Source of the DNA: Woeseia sp.
GTDB lineage: Bacteria > Pseudomonadota > Gammaproteobacteria > Steroidobacterales > Woeseiaceae
Reading direction: 5' to 3'
DNA: 64,000 nucleotides
NCBI GenBank assembly: GCA_021773015.1
Contig: JAJFKW010000001.1
Location: 1,905,305-1,969,304 of the forward strand
Part shown: positions 1 through 8,921 of the stretch, piece by piece
How the letters are laid out: each line of letters starts with the position of its first letter
Numbering within the stretch: the first letter of the stretch is position 1
Notes under the pieces: generated by a model
Databases searched by the model: none
What the model was told of the DNA's origin: nothing
What the model saw: only the letters and a program-made list of their open reading frames with translations
Program-made: the position numbers and the translations under genes

Positions 1-1405
1 ACTGGGCCGACGCAACCAACGCGGCTGTTGCCTCCCGCAGATTGCCGGTTCTCTGGTGGACTTGTGCAATGGCCGCCAGAGCCTCTGTGTGCGAAGGCTG
101 GTTTTGCCTCACGAAGTTAAGATGTTGCAACGCCGGCTGCAACATATCGCGTCGCAGATAGTAACTGCCCAATCCAAACTGGCCGTCGATAAGATTTGCG
201 TCCAACTCCAGCGACTTGTCGACCATTTCACGAGCGAGTTCCAGGCGCTCATCGCTGCGATCCCAATACTGTGCATACAGTTGTAGATGTGCCAGACCTA
301 AAGATGCGTAGGCCGGGGCAAAGCTGGGATCGTCCGCTATTGCCGCTTCGAATTCAGTTACCGCCTCCTGAAGATCAGGTTCGTCCCAGCCACGCGATAG
401 CGCTTCCCTACCTTTCAGATAGCGACCGTAAGTCTCGAGGCTCGGCGCTGCGCTTTCCAGTCGGCCAAGTCGCTCTGGTTCAAGCAACGCCACATCCAAT
501 TGCTGAGCGACACGCTCGGCGATACTCGCCTGAACATCAATGATGTCGGTAATCGGTTGCTCGTAAGTTTGCGACCACAAATAGCTGTCTGTCGCGACAG
601 CCACAAGATGCGCGTTAACACGGAGCCAATCGGTCGCATCGTCATTGGTGCGTCTGAGTGCGGTTCCGGTCACTAGGTATTCAGCGCCTAGTTCCGTGCC
701 GATCAATTCTGACGTTGCCGTCGATCGCGCAAATTGCCGCGTACTGTTTTGCGAGATTACCCGCAACTGCGCGACGCTCGCCAAACGCGTCGCTACCGCG
801 TCGGTCAAACCACGAACCATGAAATCTTCATCATTCGACGATAAGTTCTCAAATGGAATTACCGCAATCACGGGAATATCGACAGCCGTTTTGACTGGAT
901 CTTCTGACTCTCTGCCAAACTGCAGCCAAGCCACAACAGCAACCGCAACCAAACCCACGATCATCCACGCAATGCGAGCCGAGCCAGTTGCCGGCGCTGG
1001 TTCTGCCGTCACCTCCGCTGGCGGCGGTGTGGGCGATGACGTGGCTGGCGACGATGTATCTACCGGCACATCCGGCTCAGGTTCTGGCAACGTTACGTCA
1101 GCCAACAACCGGTAGCCGCGTTTGCGAATGGTTTCTATGTACTTTGGATGTCTGGCGTCGTCGCCTAGCTGACGTCGCAGCTCTGCGATGATGCGGTACA
1201 CGGGACTATCTCCGACGAACTGCCGGTCCCAGAGGTTCTCAATGAGCTCGTCCGGACTGATGACCTTTTGCGGGTGCCGCGCGAAATACTCCAGCACCTC
1301 AGTTGCCAGCGGTTCAAGGCTGACGGTTTGACCGTCTCGGTGAATCTGATTGAGTGCGGGCTCCAACACCCACTCGCCTATTGTTATTCCTTTTTGTTCT
1401 AACAT
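1..1405 (-). CDS. CadC-like winged-helix regulator with TPRs (3' end off the window)
   Basis: The gene starts at the ATG at 1405 and runs leftward off the window edge, so about 468 residues are visible and the C-terminus is missing. Residues about 5-103 form an OmpR/CadC-type DNA-binding winged helix (the typical endings IAELRRQLGDD and IETIRKRGYRLL are clear). A Pro/Thr-rich linker follows, then one membrane segment at about 145-163. After it comes the block beginning VIAVIPFENLSSNDED, which is common in CadC-like/TPR proteins, and then TPR-like helical repeats. The likely role is a membrane-bound one-component transcription regulator; its ligand and target genes are unknown. It reads in the same direction as the two kinase genes upstream, separated by 563 bases. 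Confidence 0.85.
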   Translation of the reverse strand, partial: MLEQKGITIGEWVLEPALNQIHRDGQTVSLEPLATEVLEYFARHPQKVISPDELIENLWDRQFVGDSPVYRIIAELRRQLGDDARHPKYIETIRKRGYRLLADVTLPEPEPDVPVDTSSPATSSPTPPPAEVTAEPAPATGSARIAWMIVGLVAVAVVAWLQFGRESEDPVKTAVDIPVIAVIPFENLSSNDEDFMVRGLTDAVATRLASVAQLRVISQNSTRQFARSTATSELIGTELGAEYLVTGTALRRTNDDATDWLRVNAHLVAVATDSYLWSQTYEQPITDIIDVQASIAERVAQQLDVALLEPERLGRLESAAPSLETYGRYLKGREALSRGWDEPDLQEAVTEFEAAIADDPSFAPAYASLGLAHLQLYAQYWDRSDERLELAREMVDKSLELDANLIDGQFGLGSYYLRRDMLQPALQHLNFVRQNQPSHTEALAAIAQVHQRTGNLREATAALVASAQ

Positions 1406-1437
1406 CGCATCGTTAACGCCTAGGCTTTCGTCGCACT

Positions 1438-1454
1438 GTTGTAGCAACTACAAC
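1438..1454. promoter_or_regulatory. Perfect inverted repeat upstream of the winged-helix regulator
   Basis: GTTGTAG, three bases, CTACAAC. The repeat is centred about 40 bases upstream of the ATG at 1405, where an operator for autoregulation or by another regulator would lie. Binding is inferred only from position and symmetry. Confidence 0.4.
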
Positions 1455-1610
1455 CGTCCCAAAATAGCACAACTTGGCCACGATTCGATCATCCAAGAAT
1501 CGATTCGATAGAAGAAAATTAGCAGCGTATATGCCCTTTTCATCCGGCCGATCTGGCACCAATTAATCAACTGGTCGGAATCACGGCAACCGCGGCATTT
1601 TGCACTGTCT

Positions 1611-1698
1611 CGTCATTTCGAGCGTAGCGAAGCAATCCCGCAAATAAGTGAAGCAGCGGTTGGAGATTGCCGCGTCGCTTCGCTCCTCGCAAAGACGG
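1611..1698. repeat. REP-like imperfect palindrome
   Basis: The left arm begins CGTCATTTCGAGCGTAGCG and the right arm ends TCGCTTCGCTCCTCGC followed by AAAGACG; the arms are imperfect reverse complements around a short centre. The wording matches a dispersed palindromic repeat seen in many bacterial genomes (CGTCATTGCGAG... type). Related arms are found at 54811-54841 and 54982-55015. Confidence 0.6.
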
Positions 1699-1767
1699 AT
1701 CAGCTTGAGCGCATAGCACACCCAGTCTGTCCGCAAGACCGATCAACGTGGAAGGGGCCAATAAGGA

Positions 1768-1837
1768 CTGACGTTTACTGCAATAAAGATCAATTCGCAT
1801 TCTCCGAATCCGCCTTTTCGCCTATGTGGGCGGATTG
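1768..1837. repeat. Interspersed repeat segment, copy A
   Basis: The segment starts CTGACGTTTACTGCA, continues with AAAGATCAAT and reaches GGGCGGATTGG. The same words occur in the same order and orientation at 54911-54983. It lies next to a REP-like palindrome in both places, so the two form one composite, degenerate element. Confidence 0.55.
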
Positions 1838-1968
1838 GGAGCGCATGAAGGACAGGAGTCCGAATGTCGCGAAGGCCACGCAAGAATCGTCGTCGGACTA
1901 AAGGCTAGCAACGTGGGTAGGAAGTGGACGATTGCCGAGAGCGACCCTGCCGCGATGACGAAACCGCG

Positions 1969-4464
1969 TTACGGATTCTGCTGCCGAAACGCCTCGGCGA
2001 GTTCGGGCCGTCCGGACTGTTCATACATCCACACGATGCTCTTTGCTGCTTCCTTTGCCGCAATGCTGTTCGCCCGCAGACGTTCTACAACTGTTTCATA
2101 GCCGTTTATCATTAATGTTTCGGCTTCTTCGAAGCGGCCAAGACCGGCGAGCGCGTGCCCCAATACCGTTGCTGCGCGCGCAGTCGAGCCATGCCCTAGA
2201 CCGCTACGTTCGACGCGAAGGTCGTAAGCACGGCGAACCAATTCCTCCGCCTCCGCATATCTTTCTTGATAGTTTAGAGTGATCGCCAAAGCCGTCAGTG
2301 CTGTTGCGATACGAGCGTGACCCGGCCGTAGTACGCTTTCCTGCAGTGCGAGTGCTTCTCTTTGCACCTTTTCAGCGTCTTGTAGGCGACCCGATAGTGC
2401 GTAAGTGCGCCCAAGATTTACCTTTGCTGTCGCGACCTGAGAATGTTCGGCGCCGAGCAGCTCTGTGAACATATTTACGCTTTCTCGCTGCAGTTCAGCG
2501 GTTTCTTCAAAGCGCTCCGCTTCCAGATAGGCCAACGCGAGATTATTCAGCGTGTTGGCAATATTAGGGTGCGCATCGTCGTAGAGCTGTCGATAAATCT
2601 TCAGCGCTTTTTCATACATCTCGCTCGCTTCGGCAAATCGACCCTGTTTCTTAATGTTCAATGCAACGTTATTGAACATCGTTGCCGTTAGCGGGTATAC
2701 CTCACCGAATTCGTCAAGCAAAACATCTAAACCACGAAGATCGTAGGCCTCTGCCTGGATATAGTCACCTCTCTGACTATGAACAGCACCTATGTTTCCC
2801 AATAACTCCGCGACCAACGCTGAAGGCCGCTCCGGCAATTGGTCGGCCGTATCCAATGCGCGCACAAAGAAATTCTCCGATGCATCGTAATCGGCGCGCA
2901 AATACTCGATGACACCCAAATGCGCATAGGTACTTACAAGCGCGACTTTTGGCTCGGCACCGTTGGCAACGCGAATATCCAACGCCTCGGAATGAAATGC
3001 CTCCGCTTGATCGAGATCGCCAGTTTGCGTATAGAGAGAACCCAGCTGATCCAAATTATCTGCAAGCACCAACGGCTCTAAATCAAGCGCTCGATTCTGC
3101 TCCAGCGCACGCTCAGACAATCGAATGGCCTCTTTGTAGAGGCCGAGATTCTTGTATACCTCCGCCATCGTCACCATCAATGTCGTCTGCACTATTGGCT
3201 GGTCGTCAAGTTCCTCATCGATTTTCGCCGCGCCAACTTCCAACACTTCGCGTGCCGTCATCGAATTTCCACGCGCCTCAGATGGATCGGAAACCTCGAA
3301 CAGATCGACAAGAAAGTCAGATACCTGTTGTGCTGTTTGCGCTTCTTGCAAGGCTATACGCTCCGACTCCCGAGCTTGCATGAAACCAACAAATGCAGCA
3401 GAAGCGCCAGCAATAATCGCCAGCAGCGACAGCGCGCCAGCGGCAACAGCCAGTTTGTTCCTGCGAACGAATCGGCTGACAATGTAACCGGTACTTGGCG
3501 GTCTCGCGCTCACCGGTTGGTGGTCCAGAAAGCGACTCAAATCATTGGCGAAAGCATTCGCAGTGTCGTAGCGCAGCTCGCGATCTTTGGCACAGGCTTT
3601 CATGATGATCCAATCAAGGTCACCTTTTAGCTCTCGCAAAAGTACGCGATAGTCTGTAGACCGCGCCGCGGATATTTCCGCCTGCGTGTCTTTCAATTCG
3701 CCAAGGCGCGTGCTGGGTATCGGCGTAGGTTTTTCGCGAATCAGGTAACCGAGCGCGTGAGAACTGATCCCATGCAGGTCGATTGGCGTCGCACCGACGA
3801 GCAATTCATAGAGCAATATGCCTAGCGAGTAAACATCTGCTCTGGTATCGATGGGTTCGCCGCCCAGCTGTTCCGGACTCATAAACTGAGGTGTACCGAC
3901 CACAACCCCGATTTGCGTAAGTTGTGTTTTGTCGGAGGTGTCAGGTTCAACTGCTTTTGCAATACCGAAGTCAATGACCTTAACGACCGGAGCGCTTTCT
4001 TGCTCCGCGACCAATACATTGGAAGGTTTAATATCGCGGTGAATTAGTCCCTTGATATGTGCATGCTGTATCGCTGCACATACATCCAAAAACAGCTCTA
4101 TACGCTGTCGCGTTGTCAGGCGAGCGCGATCACAGTATTCGCCAATCGTCGATCCGCGGACCACCTCCATAACGAAATACGGTGCACCGTCGTCTGTTAC
4201 GCCGGCGTCGAAGACCTGTGCAATGTTCGGATGCTCTAAGACCGCAAGCGCCTGTCTTTCTGACTCAAAGCGTTTGACCACCTGCGCGGTATCCATGCCC
4301 TTCTTGATCATTTTTAGCGCCACATGACGCCGCAGTGGCTCTGTTTGCTGCGCCAGATAGACAATGGCGATACCGCCTTCGCCAAGCCGTTCCAGAATTT
4401 CGTAGGGACCGATATTTTTATGCATTTTCTTGGGTCCGAATCTAAGCTTTGTTGTGTGAGTCAT
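1969..4464 (-). CDS. Membrane Ser/Thr protein kinase with C-terminal TPRs
   Basis: This 831-residue protein has a PknB-type kinase domain at about residues 20-315: Gly-rich loop GEGGIA at 28-33, catalytic-pump Lys51 (VALK), catalytic loop HRDIKPSN from His142, DFG at 165-167 and the bacterial SPEQ motif near 196. All key residues are present, so it should be active. One membrane segment lies at about 337-361, followed by about ten TPR units (about 400-825), placing the TPR sensor/scaffold outside and the kinase inside. Met14 (position 4425) is a possible alternative start because the kinase homology begins just after it. It reads in the same direction as the winged-helix/kinase fusion 42 bases upstream, probably in one operon. 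The substrate is unknown. Confidence 0.9.
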   Translation of the reverse strand: MTHTTKLRFGPKKMHKNIGPYEILERLGEGGIAIVYLAQQTEPLRRHVALKMIKKGMDTAQVVKRFESERQALAVLEHPNIAQVFDAGVTDDGAPYFVMEVVRGSTIGEYCDRARLTTRQRIELFLDVCAAIQHAHIKGLIHRDIKPSNVLVAEQESAPVVKVIDFGIAKAVEPDTSDKTQLTQIGVVVGTPQFMSPEQLGGEPIDTRADVYSLGILLYELLVGATPIDLHGISSHALGYLIREKPTPIPSTRLGELKDTQAEISAARSTDYRVLLRELKGDLDWIIMKACAKDRELRYDTANAFANDLSRFLDHQPVSARPPSTGYIVSRFVRRNKLAVAAGALSLLAIIAGASAAFVGFMQARESERIALQEAQTAQQVSDFLVDLFEVSDPSEARGNSMTAREVLEVGAAKIDEELDDQPIVQTTLMVTMAEVYKNLGLYKEAIRLSERALEQNRALDLEPLVLADNLDQLGSLYTQTGDLDQAEAFHSEALDIRVANGAEPKVALVSTYAHLGVIEYLRADYDASENFFVRALDTADQLPERPSALVAELLGNIGAVHSQRGDYIQAEAYDLRGLDVLLDEFGEVYPLTATMFNNVALNIKKQGRFAEASEMYEKALKIYRQLYDDAHPNIANTLNNLALAYLEAERFEETAELQRESVNMFTELLGAEHSQVATAKVNLGRTYALSGRLQDAEKVQREALALQESVLRPGHARIATALTALAITLNYQERYAEAEELVRRAYDLRVERSGLGHGSTARAATVLGHALAGLGRFEEAETLMINGYETVVERLRANSIAAKEAAKSIVWMYEQSGRPELAEAFRQQNP

Positions 4465-4506
4465 TGAGCGACGTAATCAACGAAGCACCGTGAGAATACT
4501 CTCTAT

Positions 4507-5898
4507 TTATGCGATCAATTTCCAAGCCACGATCAAAATAACGATTGTCGCGGCAATTCCCACGCTGAACATCGCCAATTTGCGACTACGCTTGCGCATT
4601 TGGCCTGGTTTCTCATCGGTGGCGTCCTCCCCCGCCAGATGCCGCACGACCTGCTCAGCGGTTGGCCGGGTGCTCGGGTTCTTTTGCAAGCATTGCTGCA
4701 CGATGCGAGTAATCGGCGCCGGCAAGTCCTGACGAATATCGGCGAGACTTTGCGGTGTGTTTTTGATGTGCACCGTCGCGGGATCGACTGCCAAATCTTC
4801 CTCGTAGGGGTAGCGACGACCGAACAACATGAAAGCGACTATGCCCAGACTGTAGATATCGCATTGCGCTGTGAGTGGGTCTCCACGAGCTTGTTCTGGG
4901 CTGATATATCTTGGGTCACCGAGTATTTCGCCAACACGAGTTAATCTCGCCATCTGAGTGCTGCCGGTTTCCTGAATTCCCGCTATCCCAAAATCCGTCA
5001 ACAGTACACGACCACTTTCTTGCTCAACCAAGATGTTGCCAGGCTTCACATCGCGATGGATGATGCGCTTGTTATGTGCCGCGGCGAGGGCAGATGCAAG
5101 TTCCGAAAACATATCTACCGCCCGCTCAACACTCAATTCGCCTTCAACTTCCAGCATTTGAGCCAACGTTCGACCTTCCACGAATTGCTGCACAATATAC
5201 GGAGCCCCGTCTGGCAACGTACCTACGCGATATACCGTCGTCACATTTGGATGCAGCAATCTGGCAGCCGCTTGTGCTTCACGTTCAAATCTTTGGCATG
5301 CGTTTACATCGCTGGTGAGTTCGGACTTTAACGTCTTTACGGCAACCAAGCGCTCAAGACTTGCCTCCCGGGCAAGATGTACCTGCGCCATGGAGCCTTT
5401 GCCCAACAAGCGAATAATTTCTAGACCGTCGTGCTGCAGCGGGTGTTCCCAAGCTTCGACTGAACGACCTTCCTGCGGCACAAAATCGCTAGCCAACTTC
5501 GGGTAGCTTCCGTGCTCCAAAGCACGAACCGGCTCGATCAACCGGTAGCCAATTTTGTGCACGGTTTGCACGTACCTTGGTTTGGTGCCGGAATCACCCA
5601 GCTTTTTTCGAAGCTCCGCGATACAGCGAAACACGGCGCCGTCAGAAACAACGCGATCATTCCAAACGTCAGCGATCAACGCATCGTGATTGACCGCTTG
5701 TCCCACGTTACTGGCAAGACACACTAAAAGCCGCATCACTTTGGGTTCGACATTGACGACACCGTCCGGTCCACGGAACTGACCCTCGGCCGGCAGCACT
5801 TGCCAGGGGCCAATGCGAAACCCTTGATTTAACTCAGTTGCATCCAAACGTCGTCCCCCGATCACACCCATCCAGGATAGTTGATCCGCGCCAACCAC
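4507..5898 (-). CDS. Winged-helix DNA-binding domain fused to Ser/Thr kinase, C-terminal membrane anchor
   Basis: In 463 residues this protein joins an OmpR/CadC-type winged helix (about 25-122; note FRCIAELRKKLGDSG and VQTVHKIGYRLIEP) directly to a complete PknB-type kinase (about 158-425). Kinase motifs are intact: GKGSMA loop at 166-171, Lys188 (VAVK), HRDVKPGN from His281, DFG 302-304, SPEQ near 333. A basic stretch and one hydrophobic helix (about 442-462) end the protein, so both domains would sit in the cytoplasm tethered by a tail anchor. This architecture suggests a transcription factor whose DNA binding may be controlled by its own or its neighbour kinase; that is inference. It lies first in a leftward unit with the TPR kinase. 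Confidence 0.9.
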   Translation of the reverse strand: MVGADQLSWMGVIGGRRLDATELNQGFRIGPWQVLPAEGQFRGPDGVVNVEPKVMRLLVCLASNVGQAVNHDALIADVWNDRVVSDGAVFRCIAELRKKLGDSGTKPRYVQTVHKIGYRLIEPVRALEHGSYPKLASDFVPQEGRSVEAWEHPLQHDGLEIIRLLGKGSMAQVHLAREASLERLVAVKTLKSELTSDVNACQRFEREAQAAARLLHPNVTTVYRVGTLPDGAPYIVQQFVEGRTLAQMLEVEGELSVERAVDMFSELASALAAAHNKRIIHRDVKPGNILVEQESGRVLLTDFGIAGIQETGSTQMARLTRVGEILGDPRYISPEQARGDPLTAQCDIYSLGIVAFMLFGRRYPYEEDLAVDPATVHIKNTPQSLADIRQDLPAPITRIVQQCLQKNPSTRPTAEQVVRHLAGEDATDEKPGQMRKRSRKLAMFSVGIAATIVILIVAWKLIA

Positions 5899-6102
5899 GC
5901 GACAGTCAATCTACTATCAGTGTCATCAGTAACCAATTTCAGCCATATTAGGTTAAAAAACAGCGTTCACCTCGTCGTGTACGAAGCGGAGAGTAATCGA
6001 ACATAAAGATCAGGGTTTCCTTAGAAGAGCATCAAGCTTGAAATACGCCAATTGCGAATTATGGGGCTGTGAACAATTCATCTTTCAAGGGGAAATCTTG
6101 TT

Positions 6103-7050
6103 ATGGATATACCAATCAAAAACTCGCGGGCCGTAGCGCGGCTGTTGGCAATATTGCTCGCTCTTGGTGCAAACCACGCAAACGCTGACATAACCGTCGG
6201 TCAATACTCGCCGGCACAATCCGCCGACGGTTCCATCGACGTCCTTGCGGGAGACACACTAGCCTATCAAATCGTCGCAACCGGCCCTGAACTGTCGTCC
6301 GGCATGCAGATTATTGAAGACTGGCCAGTTGGATGGGATTTTGTTGACGCTCAGGCAACACCGGTCGCAGCGGTTTCGTTTGACGCTGCATCTCGTCAAT
6401 TGACCTGGTTTGTTGAGGCGGATGCAACGCAATCCGCAACGCTGGACGTCGTTGCGATGGCGAACAATGCGGTCCAAGGGCAAGCGCTAAACAGTGAGTT
6501 TACACTTGGCGGTAGCGACGCCAAGCTCATAATTGACTCGCAATTGGTGACGCGCGGTATCTCCGGCGCAAATGTTGACTTGGCAATTTCCGGAACAGCG
6601 ACCAATAATCAGAGTGGTGGCGGTAACGACTCGAGGTTTATGGTGTCAATCGTGAACAATGGCCCTGACACAGCGACAAGTGTCATTGCGAACGTCATCA
6701 TAAATCCCATTGTTGAAAATGAAATCGAAAGTGGCATCTTCACCAATACGACAGGTCAGTGCGATGTCAATACTCGACAGTGCACATTTGGCGATCTTGC
6801 TGTTGGTGAGACAGCAACGTTCGATCTCTTGATTCAATCCGAAACAGACGTCGGGCCCTTTACACTGGGGATTGACTTCGAGGTAACCTCCCTCGACGTT
6901 GACAGTAATTTGGCCAATAACGCGACATTCCTCAGCGTATTCCTCCCCGAGGACGAAGACGAAGGTGGCGGCACACTGGGCCCGCTTGGCCTCTTGTTGC
7001 TCAGCATGTTTGTGGCAATTCGCCGGTGGCGATCGGCGCAGCCTCGATAA
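6103..7050 (+). CDS. Exported DUF11-like protein with GlyGly-CTERM-type sorting tail
   Basis: 315 residues. A Sec signal peptide ends near ANA at 26-28. The mature part holds two immunoglobulin-like beta regions; the second (about 155-275, with VNNGPDTATS and LAVGETATFDLLIQ) reads like a DUF11 repeat. The C-terminus has an acidic run (DEDEGGG), a hydrophobic helix (about 291-305) and RRWR, the layout of GlyGly-CTERM tails that rhombosortase cleaves. Such proteins are usually handed to type II secretion or the surface. No rhombosortase gene is in the window. A good ribosome site (AAGGGG, about 6088) supports the start. Exact role unknown. Confidence 0.75.
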   Translation: MDIPIKNSRAVARLLAILLALGANHANADITVGQYSPAQSADGSIDVLAGDTLAYQIVATGPELSSGMQIIEDWPVGWDFVDAQATPVAAVSFDAASRQLTWFVEADATQSATLDVVAMANNAVQGQALNSEFTLGGSDAKLIIDSQLVTRGISGANVDLAISGTATNNQSGGGNDSRFMVSIVNNGPDTATSVIANVIINPIVENEIESGIFTNTTGQCDVNTRQCTFGDLAVGETATFDLLIQSETDVGPFTLGIDFEVTSLDVDSNLANNATFLSVFLPEDEDEGGGTLGPLGLLLLSMFVAIRRWRSAQPR

Positions 7051-7151
7051 CGCAAGAATCGGTGACTCGAATCGAGACACATGGCAAACCGTGCTGAGCG
7101 TAATTCGTGCTTTGACCAAAGCCGCGACTAAAGCAATTGCGATCACTGCCA

Positions 7152-7179
7152 CCCGGATGCCGAGGGACTGGCATCCGGG
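7152..7179 (+). terminator. Strong hairpin after the DUF11-like gene
   Basis: Perfect 10-base arms CCCGGATGCC / GGCATCCGGG around an eight-base loop, about 100 bases past the stop at 7050. Only a weak T-rich tail follows (GGTCTTG), so it could be a terminator or an mRNA 3' stabilising stem. Confidence 0.5.
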
Positions 7180-7291
7180 GGTCTTGCTGCCAATTGGCGA
7201 CCAGATCACAGACATCTAGTGTTTATTCCCGGAAGATATCGGCCAATTCGATTAATGCATATGCTATATTTCCGGCCCGGGAGGGCGTCTC

Positions 7292-7606
7292 TTGGCAGAA
7301 GAAGAACAAGCGTCAGAAAAAAGCTACACGATAGCGGTATGCCTGTCCGCGATCTTTGGCATGCTCGGTGTTCAGCACTTCTATATGGAGCGCTGGATCG
7401 AAGCGATTCTGGACCTTGGCATGTTCTTCCTTGCGATCTATCTATTCTTCGTCGGCGAACCTGTCTACGCATTTATCGCCTTCGCAATAGACGGAATCCA
7501 TACCTTTATCGTTACCATCATGCTCCTGACCGGTTCTTTTAGAGATGGCAGCGGTAAGTTAATTTGTTACCCGGGTCAAAAGCTCAAACGAGGAGATGCG
7601 ACATGA
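7292..7606 (+). CDS. TM2-domain membrane protein (TTG start)
   Basis: 104 residues with two or three hydrophobic helices in the TM2 arrangement: a Gly-containing first helix (AIFGMLGVQHFYMERW), then IEAILDLGMFFLAIYLFF, then an ending MLLTGSFRDGSGK. The start is a TTG at 7292, chosen because a strong Shine-Dalgarno sequence (GGGAGGG, about 7279-7285) sits seven bases upstream and no ATG fits. The stop overlaps the next TM2 gene by four bases (ATGA), indicating translational coupling. TM2 proteins have no agreed biochemical function. Confidence 0.8.
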   Translation: MAEEEQASEKSYTIAVCLSAIFGMLGVQHFYMERWIEAILDLGMFFLAIYLFFVGEPVYAFIAFAIDGIHTFIVTIMLLTGSFRDGSGKLICYPGQKLKRGDAT

Positions 7607-7833
7607 ACGATGATGCTGAAGTCAGCGACAAAGGTTTTGTACCAGCCATACTGCTATGTTTTTTTCTAGGCATGCTGGGAATCCATCGATTTTACGTAGG
7701 TAAAATCGGCACTGGCATATTGATGATTGTGACACTAGGTGGCTTGGGGATCTGGACCCTTGTCGATTTCATTATGATCGTCACAGGATCGTTTCGTGAC
7801 AAACAAGGTCGTGTCGTTAAGGCATCTTCTTAA
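7603..7833 (+). CDS. TM2-domain membrane protein
   Basis: A 76-residue TM2 protein: LGMLGIHRFYVGKIGTGILM, a second helix, and the closing motif IVTGSFRDKQGR. The ATG at 7603 overlaps the stop of the first TM2 gene and has AGGAG at about 7591. The 3' end overlaps the convergent M48 protease gene by 17 bases. The two TM2 proteins probably act together; the function is unknown. Confidence 0.8.
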   Translation: MNDDAEVSDKGFVPAILLCFFLGMLGIHRFYVGKIGTGILMIVTLGGLGIWTLVDFIMIVTGSFRDKQGRVVKASS

Positions 7834-8656
7834 CGAGATCTGCAATATGCTCCGGATAGGGTTGCGGCTCCAAAGTAGCCCAGCCCTTTTCCGCAGTCTT
7901 CTGATGTAAATACTCGATCCGACGATCCAGTCTTGGATGGGTTGACAGTATTTCCAAGGACTCTGCCGCGGCATCCCCCTGTAGTTCTTTCAGCACGTCA
8001 AATAATTGCGTTGCGCCGGCCACATGTCCGTAATGCCTATTCAAAGCCTCCAAAGCCAATAGGTCGGCGCGTTCTTCTTGCGCTCTGCTATAGGTAAAGA
8101 CGGTCATCTCGGATGCCAAATTCGCGACGGTACTTGGGTCGCCGCTTCCAGATAAAGCTGCTATCGCCATACCGATCAACATGCCGCGCCCGGAACTCAC
8201 CAATGGGTCGCGCTGTTTTACATGAGCAATTTCGTGTGCAAGAACCATCGCAAGGCCGCTTTCTGTTTCTACAGCCCGCATCATATTTTCTGAAACGAAG
8301 ACATAACCGCCGAGTGTTGCAAATGCGTTAACCGGACCGTCGTTCAACAGCTTGTAGTCTATTTTGAGGTCAGCATCGATATTCATTTTACTCGCCAGAT
8401 CCTTGGCAAGGGTTTCTACATAGAGTTGCAGTTCCTGCTCGCTGTCATCAAGCCAATTATCATTAATGTACTCAGCGTAAGGTGCAATAAACTCCCGCTC
8501 GCTGTCGTTGCTGATGAGCAGCAGCCACCTGTCTGCCGTCACAACCGCAACAACAACCAAAATAACGAAGGCCAGCGTGACGCCGGCAACCCAGTAGAGA
8601 AATTGCTGAATCTGCTTAGACTCATTCTTGCTGACTTGATGTACGTAATCGTTCAT
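7817..8656 (-). CDS. M48-family membrane zinc metalloprotease
   Basis: 279 residues. An N-terminal membrane helix (about 21-40) is followed by a peptidase M48 domain. The zinc site HEIAH is at 141-145, with the third ligand expected in the QEERAD motif (Glu194/195). The STHP motif near 238-241 is the usual M48 signature further on. It probably faces the periplasm and degrades misfolded membrane or secreted proteins, as Ste24/BepA/LoiP relatives do; the exact target is not shown. A ribosome site (AAGG, about 8 bases upstream) supports the ATG at 8656. Confidence 0.85.
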   Translation of the reverse strand: MNDYVHQVSKNESKQIQQFLYWVAGVTLAFVILVVVAVVTADRWLLLISNDSEREFIAPYAEYINDNWLDDSEQELQLYVETLAKDLASKMNIDADLKIDYKLLNDGPVNAFATLGGYVFVSENMMRAVETESGLAMVLAHEIAHVKQRDPLVSSGRGMLIGMAIAALSGSGDPSTVANLASEMTVFTYSRAQEERADLLALEALNRHYGHVAGATQLFDVLKELQGDAAAESLEILSTHPRLDRRIEYLHQKTAEKGWATLEPQPYPEHIADLVKKMP

Positions 8657-8921
8657 CCGGCTACCTTATGGCTGAGTGCGGCAACGTATTCGATCTAGTT
8701 ACTTTTTTGATTCTTGCCTCTAGTTCACTCATCGCCGGCAACGTCGCAAGCACTTTTAGTCGCGGACTCGTATCGAGAAACATCCTTGGCAACATGTTTT
8801 GCTGAATACATCGAGAAAGAACCTCATTTGCGTCAAATTCGTTAAGACCATGCGAATAAATTAGCCCGGCGTTTTTCCAAGCTGAGTTATTTGAATTGTA
8901 GAATCTTCTCTGACTCTCGCT

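Larger units (their letters stand above)
1406..1968. other. 563-base intergenic region with inverted repeat and interspersed repeat
   Basis: No convincing gene is seen here; the short open frames have no protein-like composition. The region carries an inverted repeat close to the regulator start (1438-1454), a REP-like imperfect palindrome (1611-1698) and a segment shared with 54911-54983 (1768-1837). A further piece at about 1929-1960 again resembles the repeat ends (GATTGCC ... GATGACG). Confidence 0.6.

Noticed and set aside
6646-7215. Open frame of 189 codons on the minus strand over the DUF11-like gene
   Set aside because: It overlaps most of a gene with signal peptide and good start; its translation has no protein-like features.
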